Positions 1-6,016 of a stretch of 11,723 nucleotides of DNA are shown in pieces; within the stretch, counting starts at the first letter, position 1, and every line of letters starts with the position of its first letter. This DNA is from JAPWJZ01 sp035626855 (lineage in GTDB: Bacteria > Pseudomonadota > Alphaproteobacteria > Micavibrionales > UBA2020). The position numbers were made by a program, and so were the translations under genes. Under the pieces are notes generated by a model. That model was not told where the DNA came from and ran no database searches. It worked only from the letters and a program-made list of their open reading frames with translations. The stretch lies in NCBI GenBank assembly GCA_035626855.1, contig DASPMW010000197.1, positions 1-11,723 of the forward strand, read 5' to 3'.

Positions 1-813
1 ATCTTCGTGCTGGCGCTGCTGATCTGGGTGGTCCTGCGCTATAACCGCCGCGTCAACCCGCAGCCTTCGCGTACGACGCATAACACCATGCTCGAGATCG
101 TCTGGACCGTCGTGCCGGTCGTGATCCTTGTGCTGATGATCATTCCCTCGATGAAGCTGCTCTATACCGCCGACCGCACCTTCGAGGCGGAGATGACGCT
201 TAACATCAAGGGCTACCAGTGGTACTGGGGCTACGAATACCCCGACCATGGCGGCATCAATTTCCTCTCCAACCTCGTCAGCGAAGAGGACCTGAAGAAA
301 AACAACGACCCGCGCCCCCGCCTGCTGGCGACCGACAACCCGATCGTGCTGCCGGTCGATACCAATATCCGCCTGCTGATGACGGGCGCCGACGTGATCC
401 ACGCCTGGGCCGTTCCGTCCTTCGGCGTCAAGCTCGACGCCGTGCCCGGCCAGACCAACGAGACCTGGGTGCGCATCGAAAAACCCGGCACCTATTACGG
501 CCAGTGCTCCGAGCTGTGCGGCGCGAACCACGCCTTCATGCCGATCGAGGTGAACGCGGTGCCGAAGGCCGAATTCGCGAACTGGGTCCACGCGCAGGGC
601 GGCAAGATGCCCGAGGAAATCGCGGCGGAAAAGGCGGCGGCCGACGCCGTCGCGGCGCAGGCGGCCGCGCAGAGCCCCGCGCCCGTAGGCGACACGAAGA
701 CCAAAGATCCGAAGAACCCCGACGAGGCGCATGCCGCGGGCACAGCGGACCCGACAGTTAAAGACAAGGCAGCCGGAGAACCTGCCGCGAAGAAAAAAGC
801 AGGAGAGAAATAA
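1..813 (+). CDS. coxB: Cytochrome c oxidase subunit II (5' end outside the window)
   Basis: Subunit II of aa3 cytochrome c oxidase; it accepts electrons from cytochrome c at the binuclear CuA centre on the periplasmic side. The frame is open from base 1, and the GTG at position 7 lies inside the first membrane helix (IFVLALLIWVVL), so the true start with the signal or leader region is upstream of the window. A second helix follows at about 97-160 nt (EIVWTVVPVVILVLMIIPS). The aromatic KGYQWYWGYEYP motif and all CuA ligands are visible: His of DVIHAW (codon at 400), the Cys pair of CSELC (505 and 517), the Glu between them, and His and Met of CGANHAFM. The domain ends near nt 590. A tail of about 75 residues, rich in Ala, Lys, Pro and Glu and probably disordered, follows; there is no fused cytochrome c domain. 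The stop overlaps the ctaD start as TAATG. Identification is secure. Confidence 0.97.
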   Translation: MFVLALLIWVVLRYNRRVNPQPSRTTHNTMLEIVWTVVPVVILVLMIIPSMKLLYTADRTFEAEMTLNIKGYQWYWGYEYPDHGGINFLSNLVSEEDLKKNNDPRPRLLATDNPIVLPVDTNIRLLMTGADVIHAWAVPSFGVKLDAVPGQTNETWVRIEKPGTYYGQCSELCGANHAFMPIEVNAVPKAEFANWVHAQGGKMPEEIAAEKAAADAVAAQAAAQSPAPVGDTKTKDPKNPDEAHAAGTADPTVKDKAAGEPAAKKKAGEK

Positions 814-2450
814 TGGCCCAGGCCCCCACCCATACCGACAACCACCACGGCCACGGCCATGACCACGGTCATGCGCATGACGACCACGGGCACCACACGC
901 CCGGCTTCTTCAAGCGCTGGTTCTTTTCGACCAACCACAAGGATATCGGGACGCTGTACCTGATTTTCGCGACGATTGCGGGCCTTATCGGCCTCGCCTT
1001 TTCGGTCATCATGCGCCTCGAGCTCATGCATCCCGGCCTGCAGTTCGTGCAGAGCGGCCAGATGTGGAACGTGCTGATTTCGGCGCACGGGTTGATCATG
1101 GTCTTCTTTGTCGTCATGCCCGCGCTCATCGGCGGCTTCGGCAACTGGTTCCTGCCGCTCATGATCGGCGCGCCCGACATGGCCTTCCCGCGGCTCAATA
1201 ACGTCTCCTTCTGGCTGATCGTCCCGGCCTTCCTGCTGCTGCTCGGCTCCGCCTTCGTCGGCGACGGCGCGGGCACGGGCTGGACGGTCTATCCGCCGCT
1301 GTCCTCAGTCGTGGCGCATCCCGGCCCCTCGGTCGATATGGCGATCTTCGCGCTCCACCTGGCGGGCGCAAGCTCCATCCTCGGCGCCGCCAACTTCATC
1401 ACCACGATCTTCAACATGCGCGCGCCCGGCATGACGCTGCACCGCATGCCGCTGTTCGTGTGGTCGATGCTGGTGACGACCTTCCTGCTGGTCCTTGCGC
1501 TCCCCGTCCTCGGCGGCGCGATCACCATGCTGCTGACCGACCGGAACTTCGGCACCTCCTTCTTCAAGCCTGAAGGCGGCGGCGACCCGGTCCTGTTCCA
1601 GCACCTGTTCTGGTTCTTCGGCCATCCCGAAGTTTACATCATGATCCTGCCCGCCTTCGGCATCATCAGCCAGATCGTCTCGACCTTCTCCCGCAAGCCG
1701 ATCTTCGGCTATCTCGGCATGGCCTATGCCATGGTGGCGATCGGCTTCGTCGGCTTCGTCGTCTGGGCGCACCATATGTACACTGTCGGCATGAGCGTCG
1801 ACACCCGCGCCTATTTCACCGCGGCGACCCTCGTGATCGCCGTGCCCACAGGCGTGAAAATCTTCTCCTGGATCGCGACGATGTGGGGCGGCTCGATCCG
1901 CTTCACGACGCCGATGCTCTGGGCGATCGGCTTCATCTTCCTGTTCACGGTCGGCGGCGTCACGGGCGTCGTGCTCGCCAATGCCGGCATGGACGTCGCG
2001 CTGCACGACACCTATTACGTCGTCGCGCATTTCCATTACGTCCTCTCCCTCGGCGCGGTCTTCGCGATCTTCGCCGCCTGGTATTACTGGATCGGCAAGA
2101 TGTCCGGCCGCCAGTACCCGGAATGGGCGGGGCAGCTGCACTTCTACGCCACCTTCATCGGCGTCAACCTGATCTTCTTCCCGCAGCACTTCCTCGGGCT
2201 GCAGGGGATGCCGCGCCGCATCCCCGATTACCCGGATGCCTATGCCGGCTGGAACCTCGTCTCATCCTACGGCGCCTATATCGCAGCCGGCGCGACCGTC
2301 TTCTTCATCTTCACGGCGATCTACACGCTGCTGTACGGCCGCCGCGTCGAGGCGAATTACTGGGGCGAGGGCGCCTACACGCTGGAATGGCACCTGCCGT
2401 CCCCGCCGCCGTTCCACCAGTTCGAGATCCAGCCCGTCGTGAAGGCGTAA
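813..2450 (+). CDS. ctaD: Cytochrome c oxidase subunit I, type A1 heme-copper oxidase
   Basis: Catalytic 12-helix subunit that reduces O2 to water and pumps protons across the inner membrane. The 545-residue length is typical. Visible key residues by family alignment: heme a ligands His92 (ISAHGL) and His408; heme a3 ligand His406 (VAHFHY); CuB ligands His271, His320 and His321; Tyr275 of GHPEVY, the cross-linked tyrosine; Glu273 and Asp122 (APDMAFPRLNN) of the D channel; Lys349 of the K channel. Glu in HPEVY places it in the A1 group. The first about 30 residues are a His/Asp/Gly-rich extension before the conserved STNHKDIGT. The start is fixed by AGGAGA at 801-806, six bases upstream, and by the one-base overlap with the coxB stop. 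Downstream, ctaB begins after 7 bases. Confidence 0.99.
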   Translation: MAQAPTHTDNHHGHGHDHGHAHDDHGHHTPGFFKRWFFSTNHKDIGTLYLIFATIAGLIGLAFSVIMRLELMHPGLQFVQSGQMWNVLISAHGLIMVFFVVMPALIGGFGNWFLPLMIGAPDMAFPRLNNVSFWLIVPAFLLLLGSAFVGDGAGTGWTVYPPLSSVVAHPGPSVDMAIFALHLAGASSILGAANFITTIFNMRAPGMTLHRMPLFVWSMLVTTFLLVLALPVLGGAITMLLTDRNFGTSFFKPEGGGDPVLFQHLFWFFGHPEVYIMILPAFGIISQIVSTFSRKPIFGYLGMAYAMVAIGFVGFVVWAHHMYTVGMSVDTRAYFTAATLVIAVPTGVKIFSWIATMWGGSIRFTTPMLWAIGFIFLFTVGGVTGVVLANAGMDVALHDTYYVVAHFHYVLSLGAVFAIFAAWYYWIGKMSGRQYPEWAGQLHFYATFIGVNLIFFPQHFLGLQGMPRRIPDYPDAYAGWNLVSSYGAYIAAGATVFFIFTAIYTLLYGRRVEANYWGEGAYTLEWHLPSPPPFHQFEIQPVVKA

Positions 2451-2457
2451 GGCAGCG

Positions 2458-3366
2458 ATGAGCGATTTCGCGACATACAGTTTCGACGTCGCGCCGGATA
2501 CGGCGCGCGCCGAAACGCGTATCCGCGATTTCATCGAGCTTCTAAAGCCGCGCGTGATGACCCTCGTCGTATTCTCGGGCATCGCCGGCATCGTGCTGGC
2601 GCCCGGTCACCTGCACCCGTTCCTTATGCTGGTCGCGGTGTTCTGCATTGCGGTCGGGGCGGGCGCGTCGGGCGCGATCAATATGTGGTACGAGCAGGAT
2701 ATCGACGCCGTCATGGCGCGGACGAAGAACCGCCCGCTGCCGCAGGGGCGCATCGAACCGGCAGACGCGCTGACCTTCGGCGCGGTCCTGAGCTTTTTCT
2801 CCGTCGGCCTCATGGGCGTCGCGGTGAACTGGACGGCGGCCGCGCTGCTCGCCTTCGCCTCGTTCTTCTACGTCTTCATCTACACGATCTGGCTGAAGCG
2901 CATCACGCCGCAGAATATCGTGATCGGCGGGGCGGCCGGCGCCTTCCCGCCGATGATCGGCTGGGCGGCGGTGACCGGTCACGTCTCCCCTGAATCACTG
3001 GTTCTGTTCACGCTGATCTTCCTCTGGACGCCGCCGCATTTCTGGGCGCTCGCGCTCTATCGCAACGACGACTATAAAAAAGCAGGCGTGCCGATGATGC
3101 CCGTGGTGGCCGGCGAGGCTGCCACCAAGCGTCAGATGCTGCTTTACACGCTGCTGCTGACGCCTTGCGTGCTCGCGCCCTATTTCATGGGCATTGCAGG
3201 GATATACTATCTCGCCGCCGCCGTCATCCTGCATGGCCTGTTTATCCTGAGCGCCGTGCGCGTCCTGCGTGAAACCGGCCATCGCTATGCGCGGCTGATG
3301 TTTGGCTATTCGATTTTTTACCTCTTCGCGCTTTTCGCCGTCATGATGCTGGACGGGGTGCAGTAA
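2458..3366 (+). CDS. ctaB: Protoheme IX farnesyltransferase (heme O synthase)
   Basis: UbiA-superfamily membrane prenyltransferase that adds a farnesyl group to heme B to give heme O, the precursor of the heme A used by CtaD. The 302 residues match the family length and are hydrophobic throughout, with about nine helices expected. The first polyprenyl-diphosphate/Mg2+ motif is NMWYEQDID at residues 75-83, followed by RTKNRPLP; the second acidic motif lies in YRNDDYKKAGVPMMP (Asp204 and Asp205). TPPHFWALAL just before it is also characteristic of COX10/CtaB. It lies 7 bases after ctaD, and its stop overlaps the next small ORF as TAATG, which points to coupled translation. The SD signal is weak (AAGG near the ctaD stop), consistent with reinitiation. 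Confidence 0.97.
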   Translation: MSDFATYSFDVAPDTARAETRIRDFIELLKPRVMTLVVFSGIAGIVLAPGHLHPFLMLVAVFCIAVGAGASGAINMWYEQDIDAVMARTKNRPLPQGRIEPADALTFGAVLSFFSVGLMGVAVNWTAAALLAFASFFYVFIYTIWLKRITPQNIVIGGAAGAFPPMIGWAAVTGHVSPESLVLFTLIFLWTPPHFWALALYRNDDYKKAGVPMMPVVAGEAATKRQMLLYTLLLTPCVLAPYFMGIAGIYYLAAAVILHGLFILSAVRVLRETGHRYARLMFGYSIFYLFALFAVMMLDGVQ

Positions 3367-3485
3367 TGCCGAAAAGCGAGCTGCATAAGCGCAAGAGAGC
3401 CAAGAATATCGCGGTGTTTATCGCCGTGATCCTGTTTGTCGCCGTGATCTACGCGGTCACGCTGGTCCGGCTGAAGGGCGGTTGA
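3366..3485 (+). CDS. Small CoxF-like single-helix membrane protein, 39 aa
   Basis: This short ORF fills the gap between ctaB and ctaG. Its ATG shares a base with the ctaB stop (TAATG), and its TGA ends 3 bases before the ctaG ATG. The product has a strongly basic N-terminus (KSELHKRKRAKN, residues 4-14), one helix of about 20 residues (IAVFIAVILFVAVIYAVTLV) and a short Lys/Gly tail. By the positive-inside rule the N-terminus should be cytoplasmic. Alphaproteobacterial cox operons commonly carry a tiny ORF, called CoxF, at exactly this place with the same ELHKRRR-like start and YAVTLV-like end; I recognise it by position and pattern, not by a search. Its role is not established beyond presumed complex IV assembly or stability. 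The tight packing on both sides is the best evidence that it is a real gene. Confidence 0.85.
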   Translation: MPKSELHKRKRAKNIAVFIAVILFVAVIYAVTLVRLKGG

Positions 3486-3488
3486 GCG

Positions 3489-4082
3489 ATGAACGCGGAA
3501 CTGCAGAAGAAAAACAGGAAAGTGCTGAAAATCACGCTCGGCGTTGTCGCCGCGATGATCGTGCTTAGCTTCGCCTCCGTTCCCATTTACCGCCTGACCT
3601 GCCAGCTGACCGGCTGGGGCGGCACGACGCAGACGGAAGAAGTCGCGGCCGCCAAGAAAGAGCGCGCCGCGCTCGCCCGCAACATCACCATCCGCTTCAA
3701 GGTGGATACCGCCGCGGATCTGCCCTGGGACTTCAGAGCAGAGCAGGGGCCCGTCAAGCTCGCCATCGGCGCGGACGGCTTTGCCTCGTTTCAAGCGCTT
3801 AACCGCGCAGGCGACGCGGTCACCGGCACTGCCATCCACAACGTCACCCCCTTGCGTGCTGGGAAATATTTCTACCTGACGCAGTGCTTCTGCTTCGGGG
3901 AGCAGGTCTTGAACCCGGGCCAGAAAGTCTCGATGCCGGTCGTGTTCTATATCGACCCGAAAATTGCGGACGATCCGGACCTGAAGAATCTCGACACCAT
4001 TACCCTCAATTACAGCTTTTTCCGCAAGGACAGCCCGGCGCATGAAAAAGCGATGATCAAATACGTGAACGACAAAGGCTAA
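3489..4082 (+). CDS. ctaG: Cytochrome c oxidase assembly protein CtaG/Cox11 (copper chaperone)
   Basis: Cox11-type, membrane-anchored copper chaperone that delivers copper to the CuB site of subunit I. The 197-residue protein has a short basic cytoplasmic start, one helix at about residues 12-32 (ITLGVVAAMIVLSFASVPIY) and a periplasmic immunoglobulin-like copper domain. The three cysteines expected of the family are all present: Cys38 just after the helix (YRLTCQLTGWGG), and Cys133 and Cys135 in QCFCFGEQ. The motif NPGQKVSMPVVFYIDP that follows is also typical. It starts 3 bases after the CoxF-like stop and ends 16 bases before coxC. This is the Cox11 family, not the unrelated CtaG of Bacillus, as the CFCF motif shows. 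Confidence 0.97.
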   Translation: MNAELQKKNRKVLKITLGVVAAMIVLSFASVPIYRLTCQLTGWGGTTQTEEVAAAKKERAALARNITIRFKVDTAADLPWDFRAEQGPVKLAIGADGFASFQALNRAGDAVTGTAIHNVTPLRAGKYFYLTQCFCFGEQVLNPGQKVSMPVVFYIDPKIADDPDLKNLDTITLNYSFFRKDSPAHEKAMIKYVNDKG

Positions 4083-4098
4083 CGCAAAGGAACAACGC

Positions 4099-4935
4099 AT
4101 GTCCGATGAACCGGTATACGATCTGCAGGGCGGCAAGCACCATCCCTACCACCTCGTCAACCCGAGCCCTTGGCCGTTCGTCGGCTCGATGGCAGCGGGG
4201 CTGCTCGCCGCGCTTGCCGTCATGTACATGCACAAGGTCACCATCTTCGGCATCAGCCCCGGCCTGATCGGGGTTGTGCTCGGCTTTGCCGGCGTCGCGG
4301 CGCTGATGGCCGTGTGGTGGCGGGACGTCATCCAGGAAGCCGTCGTCGAAAAGGCGCATACGCCCATCGTCAAGATCGGCTTCCGCTACGGCATGGCGCT
4401 GTTCATCGCCTCCGAAGTCATGTTCTTCGTCGCCTTCTTCTGGGCCTTCTTCGACGGCTCGCTGCATCCGCGCGAGGCGATCGGCTTTGCCTGGCCGCCG
4501 AAGGGCGTCGAGGCGATCAAGGCCTTCGACCTGCCCTTCCTCATGACCCTGATCCTGCTGCTGTCGGGCTGCACGGTCACTTGGGCGCATCACGCGATCC
4601 TCGAAGGCAAGAAGGACGAGGCGACCAAGGCGCTGCTCGTCACCGTACTGCTGGGTGCTGTCTTTACCTGCTTCCAGGCCTATGAATATGTGCATTCCAC
4701 GACGCCCTTCACGCACAGCATCTATTCCTCGGCCTTCTACATGGCGACCGGCTTCCACGGCTTCCACGTCCTCGTCGGCTCGATCTTCCTCGCCGTCTGC
4801 CTGTTCCGCAACATGAAGGGCCACTTCACCGCGCAAAGCCATTTTGGCTTTGAGGCCGCCGCCTGGTACTGGCACTTCGTCGACGTCGTTTGGCTGTTCC
4901 TCTTCGTCGCAATCTACTGGTGGGGCAACGCCTGA
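4099..4935 (+). CDS. coxC: Cytochrome c oxidase subunit III
   Basis: Third core subunit of aa3 oxidase (also called ctaE), with seven membrane helices. It carries no redox centre; in studied oxidases it stabilises subunit I and supports proton uptake. The 278-residue length and the markers fit: HHPYHLVNPSPWP at the N-terminus, RYGMALFIASEVMFFVAFFWAFF with the conserved membrane Glu, the loop rich in YEY/HSTTPFTHSIYSSAFYMATGFHGFHV, and the C-terminal FGFEAAAWYWHFVDVVWLFLF. AAAGGA at 4086-4091, seven bases upstream of the ATG, is a clear ribosome binding site. It is the last gene of the upstream oxidase unit: an intrinsic terminator begins 24 bases after the stop. Confidence 0.98.
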   Translation: MSDEPVYDLQGGKHHPYHLVNPSPWPFVGSMAAGLLAALAVMYMHKVTIFGISPGLIGVVLGFAGVAALMAVWWRDVIQEAVVEKAHTPIVKIGFRYGMALFIASEVMFFVAFFWAFFDGSLHPREAIGFAWPPKGVEAIKAFDLPFLMTLILLLSGCTVTWAHHAILEGKKDEATKALLVTVLLGAVFTCFQAYEYVHSTTPFTHSIYSSAFYMATGFHGFHVLVGSIFLAVCLFRNMKGHFTAQSHFGFEAAAWYWHFVDVVWLFLFVAIYWWGNA

Positions 4936-4959
4936 TAAGGCGACCATCATAAGAGAATA

Positions 4960-4993
4960 AAAAATAACCCCGGTATTTGCCGGGGTTATTTTT
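4960..4993. terminator. Strong intrinsic terminator, probably bidirectional
   Basis: A perfect 14-bp inverted repeat (4960-4973 and 4980-4993) with a 6-base loop (TATTTG). The core is CCCCGG/CCGGGG; the outer part is an A tract on the left and a T tract on the right, so on either strand the GC stem is followed by a run of Ts. It ends the coxB-coxC unit on the plus strand. It also sits about 55 bases past the stop of the minus-strand gene ending at 5048, so it can serve both convergent units. Confidence 0.93.
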
Positions 4994-5047
4994 GAAGGTT
5001 TTTAATACTATCGACAGTGGACTAGCTATCGCGAAACCCAAAAGAGT

Positions 5048-5317
5048 TTAAATGCAGCGAGAGGCTACACTGCAAGGCAGCATCATAAGCCAGTATAGAT
5101 AAAATGGTGTTACAATCAGAAAATAGTCGATGATAAAGAAAACCTTTACGCGGCGTGTTTGCGGCAAGAAAAATAATAAGCTCATTGCCGCAATTTCTAT
5201 ACCCACACCTAGCAATAAAGGAAGTTGAAAACCACATAGCACGCCGATTCCACTCAGCAAGAATGGAGTTACTGTTGCGGCGGCAGTTAGCGCGATTGTG
5301 AGGCGTTTTTTGTTCAA
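5048..5317 (-). CDS. Hypothetical small membrane protein, 89 aa, TTG start
   Basis: I do not recognise a family. The product is mostly hydrophobic, with three likely helices at about residues 6-29, 31-52 and 57-81, separated by a basic TRRVK loop (residues 54-58), and a start of MNKKR that suggests a cytoplasmic N-terminus. The TTG start is supported by GGAG eight bases upstream (5326-5329); no ATG lies in a better place. It starts 22 bases after the stop of the upstream minus-strand metallopeptidase gene, so the two could be co-transcribed. Base composition differs from the neighbours: 5101-5160 is 21/60 G+C and 5161-5220 is 24/60, against 34/60 in the coxC stretch 4861-4920. That suggests relaxed constraint or foreign origin. 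If it is not coding, 4936-5339 holds only the terminator. Confidence 0.55.
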   Translation of the reverse strand: MNKKRLTIALTAAATVTPFLLSGIGVLCGFQLPLLLGVGIEIAAMSLLFFLPQTRRVKVFFIIDYFLIVTPFYLYWLMMLPCSVASRCI

Positions 5318-5325
5318 GTGAACCG

Positions 5326-5329
5326 CTCC
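5326..5329 (-). promoter_or_regulatory. Shine-Dalgarno supporting the TTG start of the 89-aa gene
   Basis: On the minus strand GGAG lies eight bases before the TTG at 5317-5315, in an otherwise AT-rich 22-base gap. It is the main evidence that the 89-aa frame is translated from TTG. Confidence 0.5.
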
Positions 5330-5339
5330 AATAATTAAA

Positions 5340-5918
5340 TTATACTGGGGGCTTCGGAGCTTTCTTCGACGCCGCCGTCGGGAACTGCGCCTGTCTGGCG
5401 TAGGACGGGTCTTTCAGGAATTTGTCCAGCACCTGTTCGTACAATGCCATGCGCGCAGCGCCGTATTCGGCGTTCTGGCAGTTGCTCCAGTATTCCGAAC
5501 CGGCTTCACGTTTCAGGGCGAAATGGTCCTGCACGATGCTGGCCTGCTGTTCCATGTTGTAATCGGTCAGGTCCTTGCCGGCTTCCAGTTCATAGTCATA
5601 GGCCGCGCGGTAATTGAATTTATGCTTCAGGTTCAGCTTCACGGCCTCCGCAATCGGGGCGAGGATTTTGTTTTGGTACTGCCACACATGCGTCATTTCG
5701 TGAATGAACAGGCTCTGCCCATAGGTTTCCAGTTTTGAATAATCTTCGGCATAGCAGCCATACATAAACAGGTTGCCATTGGGCGCCATCGCCGTGCCTT
5801 CCGGGTGGAACCCGGCAAACTTGCCATCGTTGATGGTGACGGCCGCGTAATCGATTGAATCGCCGAAGACGGATTTCGCAAGCTGCACTTCGCCTGTCGT
5901 GAGCGGTCGGGATACCAT
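5340..5918 (-). CDS. Vgr-related putative zinc metallopeptidase (HExxH), 192 aa
   Basis: The sequence contains FIHEMTHVWQ with His73, Glu74 and His77, a zinc-protease HExxH motif; Glu123 in NMEQQASIV is a candidate third ligand. The pattern LTxGE...VFGDSIDYAAV...MAPNG...QSLFIHEMTHVWQ...YELEAGKDLTDYNMEQQA resembles short alphaproteobacterial proteins annotated as 'vgr related protein', related in motif to DUF4157-type metallopeptidase domains. I recall those as about 150 residues; this copy has extra sequence between the zinc motif and YELEAGK, and a C-terminal extension from about residue 138 ending in Lys/Pro-rich KKAPKPPV. I see no signal peptide or membrane helix. The ATG has AAGAGG at 5928-5933 (minus strand), nine bases upstream. 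Substrate and role are unknown; the Vgr name does not by itself imply a type VI secretion link, and no secretion genes are nearby. It is transcribed against its neighbours and is divergent from surf1. Confidence 0.82.
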   Translation of the reverse strand: MVSRPLTTGEVQLAKSVFGDSIDYAAVTINDGKFAGFHPEGTAMAPNGNLFMYGCYAEDYSKLETYGQSLFIHEMTHVWQYQNKILAPIAEAVKLNLKHKFNYRAAYDYELEAGKDLTDYNMEQQASIVQDHFALKREAGSEYWSNCQNAEYGAARMALYEQVLDKFLKDPSYARQAQFPTAASKKAPKPPV

Positions 5919-6016
5919 CGGCGACGGCCTCTTCTGTAAAATTATGGGTAAAGATGACTACCCCTTTTTGCAGAACGTCACTAAGATAAGCAAGCCCAAA
6001 AAGGACGATATCCGCC
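5919..6016. promoter_or_regulatory. Divergent intergenic region between the metallopeptidase gene and surf1
   Basis: These 98 bases must hold the start signals for the minus-strand unit and, because the coxC terminator lies upstream, probably for the surf1-pyrD unit as well. On the minus strand CATAAT (5941-5946) is a fair -10 hexamer 22 bases from the ATG, but no convincing -35 stands at the right distance. On the plus strand TTGCAG (5968-5973) and TAAGAT (5982-5987) are too close together to pair. A 5-bp inverted repeat GGGTA/TACCC (5946-5950 and 5959-5963) precedes five Ts. Promoter assignment is inferred from gene layout. Confidence 0.35.

Noticed and set aside
7..813. GTG at position 7 as the start of coxB
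   Set aside because: It falls inside the first membrane helix and the frame is open back to base 1; a subunit II starting here would lack its N-terminal region.
1305..2189. 294-codon open frame on the minus strand opposite ctaD
   Set aside because: The product is a run of Asp, Glu, Arg and His typical of antisense frames of GC-rich genes; ctaD with all its ligands occupies the region.
4826..5041. Minus-strand 71-codon frame starting in the coxC-terminator gap
   Set aside because: It reads through the terminator hairpin into coxC and gives an Arg/Ser-rich product, the usual shadow pattern.
5022..5237. Alternative 71-codon minus-strand frame over the small membrane gene
   Set aside because: It has a less coherent composition and no clear ribosome binding site, whereas the 89-aa frame has GGAG at the right distance and clean helices.
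5946..5969. Hairpin GGGTA/TACCC followed by five Ts before surf1
   Set aside because: The stem is only 5 bp with an 8-base loop, too weak to call a terminator or attenuator; it is mentioned only as part of the intergenic region.
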